Origin: Pestalotiopsis fici W106-1 | Lineage: Eukaryota > Ascomycota > Sordariomycetes > Amphisphaeriales > Sporocadaceae | Reading direction: 5' to 3' | Length of the DNA stretch: 64,000 bases | NCBI RefSeq assembly: GCF_000516985.1 | Contig: NW_006917098.1 | Span: forward strand, 2,480,001-2,544,000 | In this document: positions 33,936 to 45,359 of the stretch, in pieces | How positions within the stretch are numbered: the first letter of the stretch is position 1 | Layout: each line of letters begins with the position of its first letter | Made by a program: the position numbers and the translations under genes | Notes under the pieces: generated by a model | The model's input: only the letters and a program-made list of their open reading frames with translations | Database searches by the model: none | What the model was told of the DNA's origin: nothing

Positions 33936-34835
33936 ATGTTCAAGTCGAGGCTGAACCTGACTCTGCTCTCAACGCCGAGAAGAGCCGTCATTAAACAACT
34001 CCACCCCCAGCAGCACCAACCCCGCGTCTACTGCAGCTCATCATCATCTTCTTCTTCTCACAGCAAAGGTGGTAACAGCTCTTCTTCTACACAACATCAT
34101 CATCACCACCACAACAACACACAACCTTCCATCATCACCAGCACACGCAGCAGTAGCACTTGGCGCAACATGGCCGACAACGACATCACCAGACACCTCA
34201 AGCAGACGCACGACCGTGTGTTTGAGCACAACAAGAAGTGGGCAACGTCGCAGGCCGAAAAGGACCCCGAGTTCTTCTCCAAGCTGTCGGCAGGCCAGAC
34301 GCCCGAGTACCTCTGGATCGGATGCTCGGACTCGCGGATTCCGGCCGAGGCTATCACTGGCCTGGAGCCCGGCGAGGCCTTTGTGCACCGTAACATTGCC
34401 AACCTGGTGCCCAACACGGACCTCAACGTTATGAGCGTCATCAACTACGCCGTGCGCCACCTGCAGGTCAAGCACATTGTCGTGTGCGGCCACTATGGCT
34501 GCGGCGGTGTCAAGGCCGCCATGACGGCAAAGGACCTCGGCCTGCTCAACCCCTGGCTGCGCAACATTCGCGACGTCTACCGCCTGCACGAGGCCGAGCT
34601 CGACGCCATCAAGGACGAGGAGGCCCGCTACAACCGCCTCGTCGAGCTCAACGTGGTGGAGCAGTGCCGCAACGTCATCAAGACGGCCGCCATTCAGCAG
34701 AGTTTCCAAAAGAATGGCTTCCCCATTGTCCACGGCTGGGTCTTTGGCTTCAAGGACGGTCTGCTCAAGGACCTCGAGGTGGACTTTGAGGCTCAGCTGC
34801 ACGATATCCAGAAGATTTACAACCTTACCGAGTAG
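33936..34835 (+). CDS. NCE103: Beta-class carbonic anhydrase
   Basis: Single-exon gene of 299 residues. It interconverts CO2 and bicarbonate, supplying bicarbonate for carboxylations. Zinc ligands are Cys130 (in CSDSR), His186 and Cys189 (in GHYGC); the Asp132-Arg134 dyad of beta enzymes is present. The conserved core starts near residue 79 (MADNDITRHLKQTHDRV). The preceding 78 residues are rich in Arg, Ser, Gln and His with almost no acidic residues until Met79, as in a mitochondrial presequence. Met79 is in a good start context (ACATGG), so one gene may yield mitochondrial and cytosolic forms; this is inference. Start at 33,936 chosen as the first in-frame ATG after the TATA box. The presequence includes Ser and His runs encoded by TCN and CAT/CAC repeats. 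The symbol is by analogy with the yeast orthologue. Confidence 0.93.
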   Translation: MFKSRLNLTLLSTPRRAVIKQLHPQQHQPRVYCSSSSSSSSHSKGGNSSSSTQHHHHHHNNTQPSIITSTRSSSTWRNMADNDITRHLKQTHDRVFEHNKKWATSQAEKDPEFFSKLSAGQTPEYLWIGCSDSRIPAEAITGLEPGEAFVHRNIANLVPNTDLNVMSVINYAVRHLQVKHIVVCGHYGCGGVKAAMTAKDLGLLNPWLRNIRDVYRLHEAELDAIKDEEARYNRLVELNVVEQCRNVIKTAAIQQSFQKNGFPIVHGWVFGFKDGLLKDLEVDFEAQLHDIQKIYNLTE

Positions 34836-35986
34836 ACTCGGCAGCAGCAGAAATGTCAAATCAAATATTCTTTAGCCTTTGTTCCCTAGAATTGTCCACC
34901 TTTGTTTTTTTTTCACACTCTCCCTCGAACTTGTAAATTTTTTGTTCCCCTGTCCCTTTAAGGTGCACGAGAAAGATGACGGTGCTGCGTCTGCAGTGCT
35001 AGTAGCCAAAGGCCTGGAACTTTCGTGATATGCATCCTTTGCTCGAAAACGGCAGGAGAGAACTCGGTTCACGGGCCGAAACTCTCAGCAGATGGAAATA
35101 TCTCTGCAAAGTTGTAGCGCAGCAACCAGCAGAGTTGGGTAGTATCGTTCATGCGAGGAGAAAGTAACACTAGTAGTGCCTTTATAACGAGAGCTTGGCT
35201 CTGTCAAGCTGACGTCAAGAAATGATAGTGAGAATCGCCGCGTCTTCTTGTCTTACTCTTGAACCGACTACCAATTCTCGAAAGCAATCAGAGTGCTTGC
35301 AAGATATGCTCTCTATGGATCATGACTTACACAAAGAGAGACTTGACACGGATGAATTTCCCACGTTTTGTCATCACTAGCGATGAATGTCTGACTCTTC
35401 ACGTGGCAGAACTAGAGACATGACCTCGCTCTTGTCTGACCCGAATGCCTCATGCAAAGGCAGTAGCTCAAGCTGCAATGCAGACACTTCAACTTTGAGA
35501 CTGAGAGACCTGCCTGCCAGCCTGCCTACATGGAGAGAAGCTTAGTTTGGACACGACATGGTCTAGGGTGGAATGCATCTCGGATGCGACTCGATAAAAT
35601 GCTTGCACTTGCTCTTGATACTGCTTTTCATGTGAGGCATCATAAAACCCACCACTCAACCAATCGCAGACACGGCAGTTCTCTTATTTATTTCTCTGCA
35701 TCACCTCGATATAATGTATAGGTATGAGATAGACTCGGGAGAGGAGGGGGGGCCCATGCTGTCCGGATAACAGATAATGCCCAGGACGGCAATATTCTCT
35801 GACATGGTTTGCTTGGCATACTGCAGTACGAAGTAGGAGGGGGGAGTCTATGATTCTTTTTATCTATTATGTAGTAGATGGTCACTCGCATCCACGGTGC
35901 CGGTTTCCGCAAACGGGAGCCAACAAACCCTGGTGTAAGAAAAACCTCTAAGCGAATAGCCGAATCTATAGTGAGTTACACCCAGG

Positions 35987-36000
35987 GGGGGGCGCCCCCC
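35987..36000. repeat. 14-bp perfect GC palindrome
   Basis: GGGGGGCGCCCCCC is its own reverse complement. It sits isolated in the gene desert. Confidence 0.8.
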
Positions 36001-39000
36001 AACTGATTTCGTTCGCGATTAAGGTTATTAACAAAGTGCAACCTACCCAGGCTTGAAGGGAGGGGGGAAGGGGCAGAAGCAGCGTTTGCCAAGAATGGGT
36101 AAATGGGCCGTGAGAAGACGGCATTCTCTATCTCATCTTTTTTTGCCTTGCCCACATGCTACTTGGCGATCCAATACTGTAAAAAGAATGCAGCATTCAC
36201 AAATAGAGAGCCTCCAACATTATTGCTGTGCCGAATAAGGCAAGTCGTGGACATGCTTCCCCTAACGAATAAGTAGCCACGAGGAAGAGGCGAAAATTAC
36301 AAGATAGGTAATGTAATGTATGTGTGTATGCAAGTAGGTAAATAAGTACGGGAGATGGTAAGAAAACCTGGTACTACCATGTTCTTGCCATGTGTTATGA
36401 ACCATATTTGTGTCTATGGACCTTTTCCTCCAGCAGTTTTCCCGGAACGCGATTGGCCGGACTGTAAAAATACATGTACTCGGACATAAGGCTATTTGAA
36501 GGGAGGGAGGGGACTACACATCTCGATAGTATGTATGAATAGGTTAAAAAAAAAAGCGTGATAATACAAATCCAAGCACGTCCAAAGTATGGTTTGTGCG
36601 AATTTTCGATTTTGCGTAAATGCCATGTTGGAGTTTATCCAACCCAACGAGAGGATAGATGCCGCCGCCAACTTGGGGACGTTGGCTTGGCCTGCATGCT
36701 CACGGGAAAAAAAAGTGATTGCAGAAACCTCGGAAGAAAAACTCTAACCTACTGCAGTCGTGGAAATCGAATGCCGCCGTGTTGACATGGATGGCGACAT
36801 ATTCTTCAAATGCAAAAAGGGGACGGACGGATGCAGGCAGATACGCGAGTCTAAAAGCCGCAGGCAGGTTTAAATCAAGCGAAAAGACCCGGGATCGGGA
36901 GGGTTAATGGAACCACCTACTTCGGGAAGCAAATCGACAACGTCCTCGTCTGAGTTTGACAAACTTCTTTGGACGACCACATTGGAGAGAGCGACAGAAG
37001 TCAAGAGAAGCAATAAGTCGGTGGTGCGCGGTTCGCAAAGAGGCTCTGAGCCTCCACCGGGAAAACGCTGTGACTGTTAGGTAAAGCTTATAATAGGTGG
37101 ATGAGATTATCGCCGATGTATGGATGGGAAGGGATGGGGTGGTTTGGGTGGGTGGATGGGCTTCAGACAAACAACACACAATCAATCTTTTTTGGGGTGG
37201 TCTCGTCTCGGAACCGCTTAGCAAGTCGCCCAAAGCAGCTTTTGTGATACATTGGGTCGATCCAAAGACCAACGACCGGTGGCACGATTTGATCTATCAA
37301 TGCGAGGTCATGATGTGCTCGGTGGCAGCAGAAGGCGGGAAATGGATTGACATTTCAAGCAGTCACTGTCAGCCACGGGTAAGCCGTTGAGGAAGCACTT
37401 TTTTTTTGGCGCCAACCCGCCCGGAATAGGTGGACAGCCATCCCCTAACGGTCTACGGGGGAGGAGGAGGTGGTGGTGGGTGGGCTCTTTCTTTCCTTTC
37501 CCCTTCCAATGATCCAACCCGCCTTGGTCGAGAACGACTCCACCCAAAGAGGAAATTATGAAGCCCTACGCATGTGAGCAATTGGGACGAAATAAAGATG
37601 AAGAGGGAAAAGCTGCGCCCATGGCTTTCCCCGGATGCTTTCGGTGCGTGTTTCAAGTTGAGAAGAGCTACCACATTTGGTTATTGCTTCTAGTCTGGGC
37701 GCGGGGCACATGTCGGCCAGGCGCCCGTCGTATCTTTGCAGATTAAAACAATATCTGCGTCTCCCAAGGCAAATGCTTGTTGTACCAGGTAAAAGGTCAC
37801 TGATTGCTTTAAATAAACCGCCCCTAAAGGATTGGATGATGATGATGACAATGACCATGATGTATCATGAGGAACAAAGTATTACACGTAGGAGCGAATA
37901 CACTAGACTAAATGATCAAGGCCGTTTATGTTGTTGGTTGGCCCAGTGTTCCATACTTTGTACATGTGTCCACTGGAGAAGAAGAAGGAGGTGAAGGAGG
38001 TTGGCTGGGAGGAGTAGCTGCGATCATGATAGTACAAAGTAGTAATGATGATGATGATCATCAGTTTGCGCGCAAATTTCGCCCGGCGATACTCTTGCAA
38101 CTAACCTTACTTGAGTTATGGTCGGGGGGCCTGGCGCCGGTCGATCTGGCCGATCGCTACTTGCTGTGGGCAAATACCGACATTGGAAAGACCACGGTGT
38201 GCTGTCTATATGGGTCGGCAACGGCCGGGAATACCCTCAGCACACTGTAACAGTAGGGACCAACGGGCAGTCTTTGCGAGCCGCATCGCAATCCGTGTCG
38301 TGTTGATTGCGAACAAGAAAGAAAAAAAACCAAATCTGCCTCGCTTCGACATCCTCGTCCCTCGCTCTAACAGTGCACTATCAAGTAGTAATGTGGCTTG
38401 CGCATTATCTGAACAAGAGCCTCTGTTGTGCGTTATCCGTATATGTGTGTAAAGGTAGGAGCCGTGGCTTGCATACATGGTACCATCAGGTGTCAGTCGT
38501 GCATGCAAAGTCTATCATGTCTGTTTCGAGTTCGTCGCAACTTTTCATGGCCGGGAGACGTGTCTTCTATCTTTCCGTCAATAGCACTGCTTCGCCAACA
38601 GTAGCGTCGCCTTGAGCTCAGCCGAGTTTGTGAGTTGCAAAAGTATACCTATACCTTTTTGCTTGCACAAACTCAAATCTGCTCAACTTGGGATTTTGGT
38701 TTGATGTAGGTATGCAGAGCATGGGGGAAAATAACAGTAAAGTAGCGGAAATGAGGCATATGTACAGGTTTAGATAGCAGTAGCCTCGCGTCGACGGTCA
38801 ATTCAACCACCACTACTACATGTATCGTACCTATGCGTTAATGTAGCCGGTACTGTGTAGGTATAATGGAGGCAGGCGGGGCGCTAATCATGGTTGCTTT
38901 ATACCACCTCGAGCTCTACGGTGTAGTTTAGGGGGGGTCAGTCGTTTTGAATATCAAAGTCTTGCGATATGTCTATCACTCTTGTTGACGGAGTATATAA

Positions 39001-39490
39001 TAGTAGTAATGGTGGCATGGAGGTATGTTAAATGACAACGAAATGGCTTCCCATATAGATGAACAAAGATAGATAAACACGACCCGTTTGTGTGCATATT
39101 TCTTGTGAGCTGAGTGCCGCGTTTAGAAGGTCAATGGTCAACGAGTTAAATTAACATTGATCGATACAGCTGCTGTGCCATATCAGGGCCCGTCCGTGCA
39201 GGAGCAAGGGGCATGTGCTGCGAAACCTGGAGATCTCCTCATAGGCGCCCTGGTATTGGCGGCTCTTCTCTCCACCCGCCACCCACCGCTTCAAGATCAA
39301 CAGGGGGGCCCATGGGATAACTGCGCACAGCCAATGATGGGTGCTGGTCTGCAATCATCTCATCCGCGCTGCCCAGGAATGGCCCAGGATCTCCTGGCTC
39401 TTGTGGCTAACGAGGAATGGATGCTGTATGCAGAGGGCAAATTGGCCCATTGACAAATACTAGCAGCTGAAAAAAACAAAAGGATGCATA

Positions 39491-39512
39491 GGATTTTATT
39501 TTATTTTATTTT
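39491..39512. repeat. TTTTA pentanucleotide repeat
   Basis: Roughly four tandem ATTTT units, a simple-sequence repeat in non-coding DNA. Confidence 0.7.
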
Positions 39513-42500
39513 CTTGCTGATGAAAGGGGGGGTTCACTTCCCGTTAGTGTTGGTGATGTGATAAGTACGTACTGTGTAGTACTTCCTCAAACTGGTCGGT
39601 CTACGCGAGAAATTCCCTAGAAGCAAGCTAGAAGAGAAGAGGAGGCGAAAAGCAAAACAAGAAAAAAAAAAAACAGCACCAAAGGATAAGCATCAATTGG
39701 CAAGGCGGGATTTAGCACGGGATTGTATGTAAACCAAGGGTCTGGCTTGGTAAGTCTCCGCGTGTAGCAGAGCTTTGCTGACTGACAGGCTGACTTCCTC
39801 TTTTCTCGAGTCGGGGCGGCCGCGAGTGTTGGTGGTCGTCGTCATCAACCGATCAGTGGTCAATGATCAGCGGCCAGGGCTCCGAGTGCGCCGTTCTGCT
39901 TGTGCTTACTTTGTATGCAGGGGCCGGGGCGCTCAAGTGTGTGTTCAGCAGCCTCCAACGCATCCTTCCCGCCGGCCTAGAACAGGAGATGAAATGATTC
40001 TTCGAGTCCGAGCCATTTCAACTACCGGGAAGCCGAAACCATAGCTTCACAGCATACAACCAGAGACTAAGACGTGACATGAGGCCTGGAAATTACCGAA
40101 TCTTATATCTCTGGCTGTTGGGTGAGGCAATTCCACGACAAAGAAAGGTGACGATTGCCCCAGTGCACAGCCAACATAGACACACACACGGACAACTGGC
40201 CCAGCCCAGGCCGACGTCATGGTGGGAATAGGGGACCACCAGAAAGCCTCGAGGTTCTGAAACCGAGTGGGGACTCGCGGAGATGGCCTCTGCACAGAGA
40301 TTGTCGTTCTTCATGCCTTGAAAGGGCTAGAACCGTGGTATCCATTCAAAGAAAATGGGGGGCGAGTCGTTGGTTTGCATGCCGCAAACAGGTTATTTTA
40401 TAATAACGATGCGCAACGCAAAAACCCCGCGGTGTCCAGAGAGTGAGAGAGGGAAAAAAAAAAAAAAACAATATCGACGAGAGCCATGACGATATACTAG
40501 TAAAATCAACAGATAGATAGATCCGATATCCACCGCGAATTTCGTTCATCTGGTCTGGGCTTTTTTGGTAATACTATCATGTCATCCTGCCTGCATTCCT
40601 CTTTTCAAGGAGCAGCAATGTAAAGCAAAGCAAGCAGCAAATGGCATTCATTGATTGCAAGTGCTATTGAAAGTGTACGCTGTAGACCAAGCAGATAAAA
40701 ACGATCCAGACCGCCAAGAATTGGGGGTCTCCATTAATTCTAGTGACATTTGGAAATTTCCATATTTCGGGTGAACTACCACCTATCAGCTCATGTATTC
40801 CGTACCTAAGAAAGCCACAGGCTAAACTACATTGCCTATCTTGGCAAAGCCTCTGGCATAGTCGAGCAAATATCGAACAGCCTCCAAGGTTTGTGACGCG
40901 TAGCCAAATTTTCTAGCTGTTTCTAATCTGCCCACGCTCGATCTTAACTCGTTCGATGTTAAATGGACAGAAATGGCCGTCCCTTTTTTTTTTCTCTTCA
41001 CCAATGGAATGAAAATTGGAACCTCGTCCCGGTGCCAATCATAGGGTCACTCTCCGCGTACGCTACTTTTCCGGCTTGGCAATCGGAATCTTTTTTTGAT
41101 TTTCTTGCCACGCTATAAACTGCAACGCTACTCAGCACTGCCAACGATGGCAAAGTGAGCCACCAGTTATTTTATACATTAGTATCCATTTCTTAGATAA
41201 TTAGCAGCCTGTAGGTAAGTAGTAGTATCTTATGAACAGGGGCCCCTCTGCCTGCGATCCGGACAGAGGTGCAGGTTAGGCGATCGCATGAGTCTATTAG
41301 CCTTTCCTACGACTGCTTCTTAATGACACGGGCTACCACATTACCTACCTTACCTACGGCACGAAGCGCTGGGCTGCCTGGCCTAATGCCCGGCGCTGCT
41401 GCTGCCATGTGTGTGCCCACAAGGCGAGGTGAGGTTGCATTCAGGTCTACAAACAGGGTACTATAATTTATTTTTTTCCTTTTTCTGTACCCTGGTTCCG
41501 GCGGTAAATACTGCTTCTTCGTCCACGAAAGCGTCGAGAATACAATACGAGCAGTGGCGTTTGAATATCGCCGCTCGCCTGCACGCGTACATACTCCATA
41601 CTTGCCTACCTGCCCCATACTGTACGAGAGCATCTGCGGCCACAAATGTGGGTTCAGATGGCACGCATCATGCTGTAGTGAGGATATGTAGTACTATTTC
41701 AGGTTTTCGTTTTCTTCCCTTGCCATCATTAAGGTGTATAACGGAAAAGTGGCCAGCCACTGCAGCAAAATCATGTGGTGACGTGTGCTACCAAAGGTGA
41801 AGTAGAGTCCATCATGTATCTGGCACAAGCCCAATAAGCTTATGGCCCACGTCCCAGGCTCAGAGGACAACGGCTGTTTCGTTTACACAATCCCACAGAT
41901 ATACAAGCTTTCAAGACCTGGGGAGGGGGGAGGGTTTTCGGATCCAGGTCGATTTTGAAAGTCGGCATCTGTGGGCCATTGGTTCATCTGTACATTCGGT
42001 AGTGCATCTATGGAGAGTAAGACGGATGTTCAGATCTACCTTACATAGATCACTTGCGTTGAGAATGTCAAACCAGTATACGCAATCGGCTACGACATCT
42101 ATAGAGCTCCATCGCCAATCAATTGTCGAGAGGCAAGACCCTCTCAGGGCAGTGCACTAAGTCAGTCTCACGCTGGCAACTCTCTTTTTTTGGTGATGAA
42201 CGTGCAGCTTAGCAAGCCTCACGAGTCATCACATCAGGGTTCAGTCATGTGCAGTTAGCGAGAGAAAGAAGCCCTAGAAGTCTTGATGATCAAATTGGCT
42301 CTTTGTTCTAGATAATCGAGGTACCGTACCGTACGCGCGCCCTATCTTTTCACTCACGGGTTGCTGTTACTGTAGGACGTAGGTCAAGTCAAGGTACCTT
42401 ACTATCCATCTCATGACCTAGGCCTAACCACCTACAGTATGGAGAACCACCACTTTCAAGGTTTGTCTACAAGATGCGATGAAGAACCAGTGGCGGCACA

Positions 42501-42896
42501 AGCATCCATTCTCTTCTTGTCACCACGACGATCAAAAGCCGATTGAAAAGCTAACCGGCTCAATTATTGGCGGCAGCAGTGCCAAGCACGAAACCACGGC
42601 CTGCAAGTGGGCAAGCCTCAATGGGACAACCAAAATAATAAAAAAAAATAAAAAAAATCAAAGGTGGTTGGCGGCATCCCCTTTTCCAGAAATCGTCGAC
42701 GGGCCTAGCATTTGCCTAGTGGCCTAGCGGAGTCGACAGGGCCCCACCCTCCCCTACAGGCCCAATCTAATTCCCCCTACCGAGCATTCGCATTAGGGCA
42801 CCCATGGCCCGTTGCATTCGCCCATTTCGCCTACATCCTGTACCTTTACTGCAGCGTAGCACCCGCCGGTCTCTTCAACAAGTGTGAATGAAAAGG

Positions 42897-42897
<1 letters not shown>

Positions 42898-42928
<31 letters not shown>
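42898..42928. repeat. TG dinucleotide microsatellite
   Basis: About 15 uninterrupted TG units, 785-815 bases upstream of the glycosyltransferase start. It is likely polymorphic. Confidence 0.9.
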
Positions 42929-42929
<1 letters not shown>

Positions 42930-43712
42930 GCGGGTGTGCCTGTACGTACACTACCAGGTACCTACACTACATACACTTGAGCACATAGCGGATGTCCAGT
43001 CAGTTCAGTTCCCCTTGTCTCCCCTTTGCGCCTTTGGACTCCTCCTTCACCCATGCCAAGCTCGAGGTACCCAGTTCGGTCGTCCAAACCCTTCATCTAC
43101 CCACGTCCTCCCACCTTCTGATCTCGCTCGTTCCGTCTCGCCCTCTTTTTTTGTTTTCCATTTTTCTTTCCTGGCAGTCACTGCAATCCTGCTACACCTT
43201 TCGTCAGAGGGTTTAGCTTGTGTTTTTACTTCCCTCCCGTCCAACCTGGGCCCTCTTGTCTCGCCTTCCTCTTTTCGAGGTTCGCGGTCTTCGTTCGTTA
43301 CACCTTGGAACCTGGGCAAAACGGACCCTTCCAGCTGCTGAGCAACAACAATAACAACCAATCCGTCCACCCCTGTGGTCGTCTGCCTGTGTATACCTGT
43401 CCAACAGAACGCTCCTCGCATTGAAGTCGGCCGATAGATATCCTGCGAGTTGAGAAGGAATTTGCACCCACGCCAAGGATAAACGAAATCCTCCTCCTCC
43501 TACTCCTCCTTCTATTGTAATCTGGATAACACATCATCGTTACGTTATCTCACTCTCGCTTTTCCAATCCTCCGAGAACAAAGGCAGACCCTTATTTTTT
43601 CCCCCGGTTCTTGCCCACGAGCATATCTTCGTGGCCATCGGCCCCTATCGCCTTTGTCTGACCTCAAGTCTTTTCTACAAAACATTGAGTGAGGTTTTAG
43701 GGAAGAAGTACG

Positions 43713-45359
43713 ATGGGCGCGAAAATGCCTGCACCACACCAGCGGTTTTTCACTCTGAGAAATCCCTTCTCCAGATGTGTTCTCCTCGCTGTCGCTTTGA
43801 TTGTCTTTCTTGGATTGACCTTCAGGTCTGACCGCCTCGACGATGTTACGACACAAATAATCAAGGCCGCGACGCCCAAGACAAAGGGCTCCACTTACCA
43901 ACAACCCATCGGCGGCGATACTCCCGTCGCCAGCGAGGCTGACGTTGTTCCCGTCTCTGACCACGTCATGGACTGCGGCGTCAACCCTGACTACATGAAC
44001 GAGCTCAAACAGACCTACGATCTGCAAGACGGTTTCGAGTACCTCAAGCGCTACGTCAAGATCAACCGTGAGCCGATTGCCCGCAAGTCCATCACAAAGC
44101 TCAGCCAAGAGTTTCTGCCTCAGGGCGTCAAGCCCATCAACACCAACTACGCTAGCAGCTACGGCCAGGAGACTTGTCTGGAGCCCCTTCAGGTTCCTGT
44201 CTCGCAGTCCCCCTTCCCCGCTACTGGCAACCTGTCCGACTTCATGTTTGGTGTTTCCACTACTTTCAAGAGATTCAACTCTAGCAAGACGAGCCCAGTC
44301 GACGAATGGACCTACTGGTTGACCGACGGCAAGGGTAACTCGAACGGTGGTAAGCTGGTTCTCCTCCTGCTAGATGCCGAGGAGGAGCAGATCATGGCAG
44401 CCAAGAACGTCCTCGATGAGCGCGGAATCGATGTCGATGTCTATCACTCCGATTCGCGCATGGAGATGGCTGTTCGCTACCTGACCCTGGTGCCAACACT
44501 ATACAACCACCCCGAGCGCCCCTACAAGAAGTGGCTCGTGACTTGCGATGATGACACATTCTTCCCCAGCGTACACGCCTTGACCAAGAAGTTTGAGCAG
44601 TACGATCCTTCTGAGATGCTCTACATTGGCACTCTTTCAGAGGATGTTAACAATGTGGACCGACACGGCTCGCAGGCTTTTGGCGGTGCTGGTGTCTTCT
44701 TGTCAGTGCCGCTAGCTGCACAGATCACAAACGACTACGATACTTGCAAGACTGACGAGAAGATCCGCGAGGCCAACTCTGGCTGGGGTCCTCAGGGTGA
44801 TATCCTCCTGAGAAAGTGCATCTACGAGAACACGGACGTGCGCCTGTCAGTCATGAGGGGTCTCTACCAGCTTGATCTCTACGGCGACCCGTCTGGCTTT
44901 TACGAGTCCGGCATTAAGCCCATCTCTCTGCACCACTTCAAGGGCGGCGGCTGGCACTCCGCCCTGCCTTGGCAATATACCAAGATTGCCCACATCTGTG
45001 GAGAGGACTGCACGCTTCAACGCTTCCAGACTGCCGACAACTTCATCATCTCGACCAGCTTCAGCGTCGTTCAGTACCCCGAGGGTATCAACTTCAATCT
45101 GGCACAGATGGAACGCACATTTGCTGCTGCTCCCCAGGACAAGGGCTGGAACCTCGACTACGTCTTCGACCCGCAGCGACCTTCCCTGCTCAAGACTGGC
45201 CGCAAGATTAGCTGGGATCTGCAAGAGGCTCGCAACAACGCCGACAACACTGTCAGCCAGATCTATGTCCGCAAGGGCGATGACTGGAGATGGGTTGACC
45301 GCAACGAGCAGCCCATGAACAAGAAGGACGGCATCATCGAGCTCGTCTGGCTGCCCTAA
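43713..45359 (+). CDS. Type II membrane glycosyltransferase, GT31-like
   Basis: Single-exon gene of 548 residues. A short cytoplasmic tail is followed by one membrane anchor at about 22-37 and a lumenal catalytic part, the layout of a Golgi enzyme. The block KKWLVTCDDDTFFPSVHAL (DDD at 279-281) is the DxD metal/nucleotide-sugar site with the context of the Fringe/beta-1,3-glycosyltransferase (GT31) group. Further family-like features are GGAGVFLS, a GWGPQGDILLRKC block and HHFKGGGWH near 410. Several lumenal cysteines probably form disulfides. The sugar donor and acceptor cannot be told from the sequence. The frame starts at the first ATG after a long pyrimidine-rich leader; a second Met four codons on would make little difference. 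Flanked by large non-coding regions on both sides. Confidence 0.8.
   Translation: MGAKMPAPHQRFFTLRNPFSRCVLLAVALIVFLGLTFRSDRLDDVTTQIIKAATPKTKGSTYQQPIGGDTPVASEADVVPVSDHVMDCGVNPDYMNELKQTYDLQDGFEYLKRYVKINREPIARKSITKLSQEFLPQGVKPINTNYASSYGQETCLEPLQVPVSQSPFPATGNLSDFMFGVSTTFKRFNSSKTSPVDEWTYWLTDGKGNSNGGKLVLLLLDAEEEQIMAAKNVLDERGIDVDVYHSDSRMEMAVRYLTLVPTLYNHPERPYKKWLVTCDDDTFFPSVHALTKKFEQYDPSEMLYIGTLSEDVNNVDRHGSQAFGGAGVFLSVPLAAQITNDYDTCKTDEKIREANSGWGPQGDILLRKCIYENTDVRLSVMRGLYQLDLYGDPSGFYESGIKPISLHHFKGGGWHSALPWQYTKIAHICGEDCTLQRFQTADNFIISTSFSVVQYPEGINFNLAQMERTFAAAPQDKGWNLDYVFDPQRPSLLKTGRKISWDLQEARNNADNTVSQIYVRKGDDWRWVDRNEQPMNKKDGIIELVWLP

Larger units (their letters stand above)
34836..43712. other. 8.9 kb gene desert
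   Basis: No coding sequence is supported on either strand over the longest gap of the window. Open frames are short, lack codon bias and match no family recognised. Content includes poly-purine/pyrimidine tracts, a GC palindrome (35,987-36,000), pentanucleotide TTTTA repeats (about 39,492-39,511), A-runs and a TG microsatellite. The last several hundred bases are pyrimidine-rich and look like promoter/5' leader of the glycosyltransferase gene. Non-coding transcripts or decayed elements cannot be excluded. Confidence 0.5.

Noticed and set aside
34044..34859. 271-residue open frame antisense to carbonic anhydrase
   Set aside because: Shadow of a conserved enzyme frame; composition Val/Leu/Gly biased with no motif.
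39157..39453. 98-residue open frame in the gene desert
   Set aside because: No signal peptide, domain, splice partners or conserved look; likely chance.
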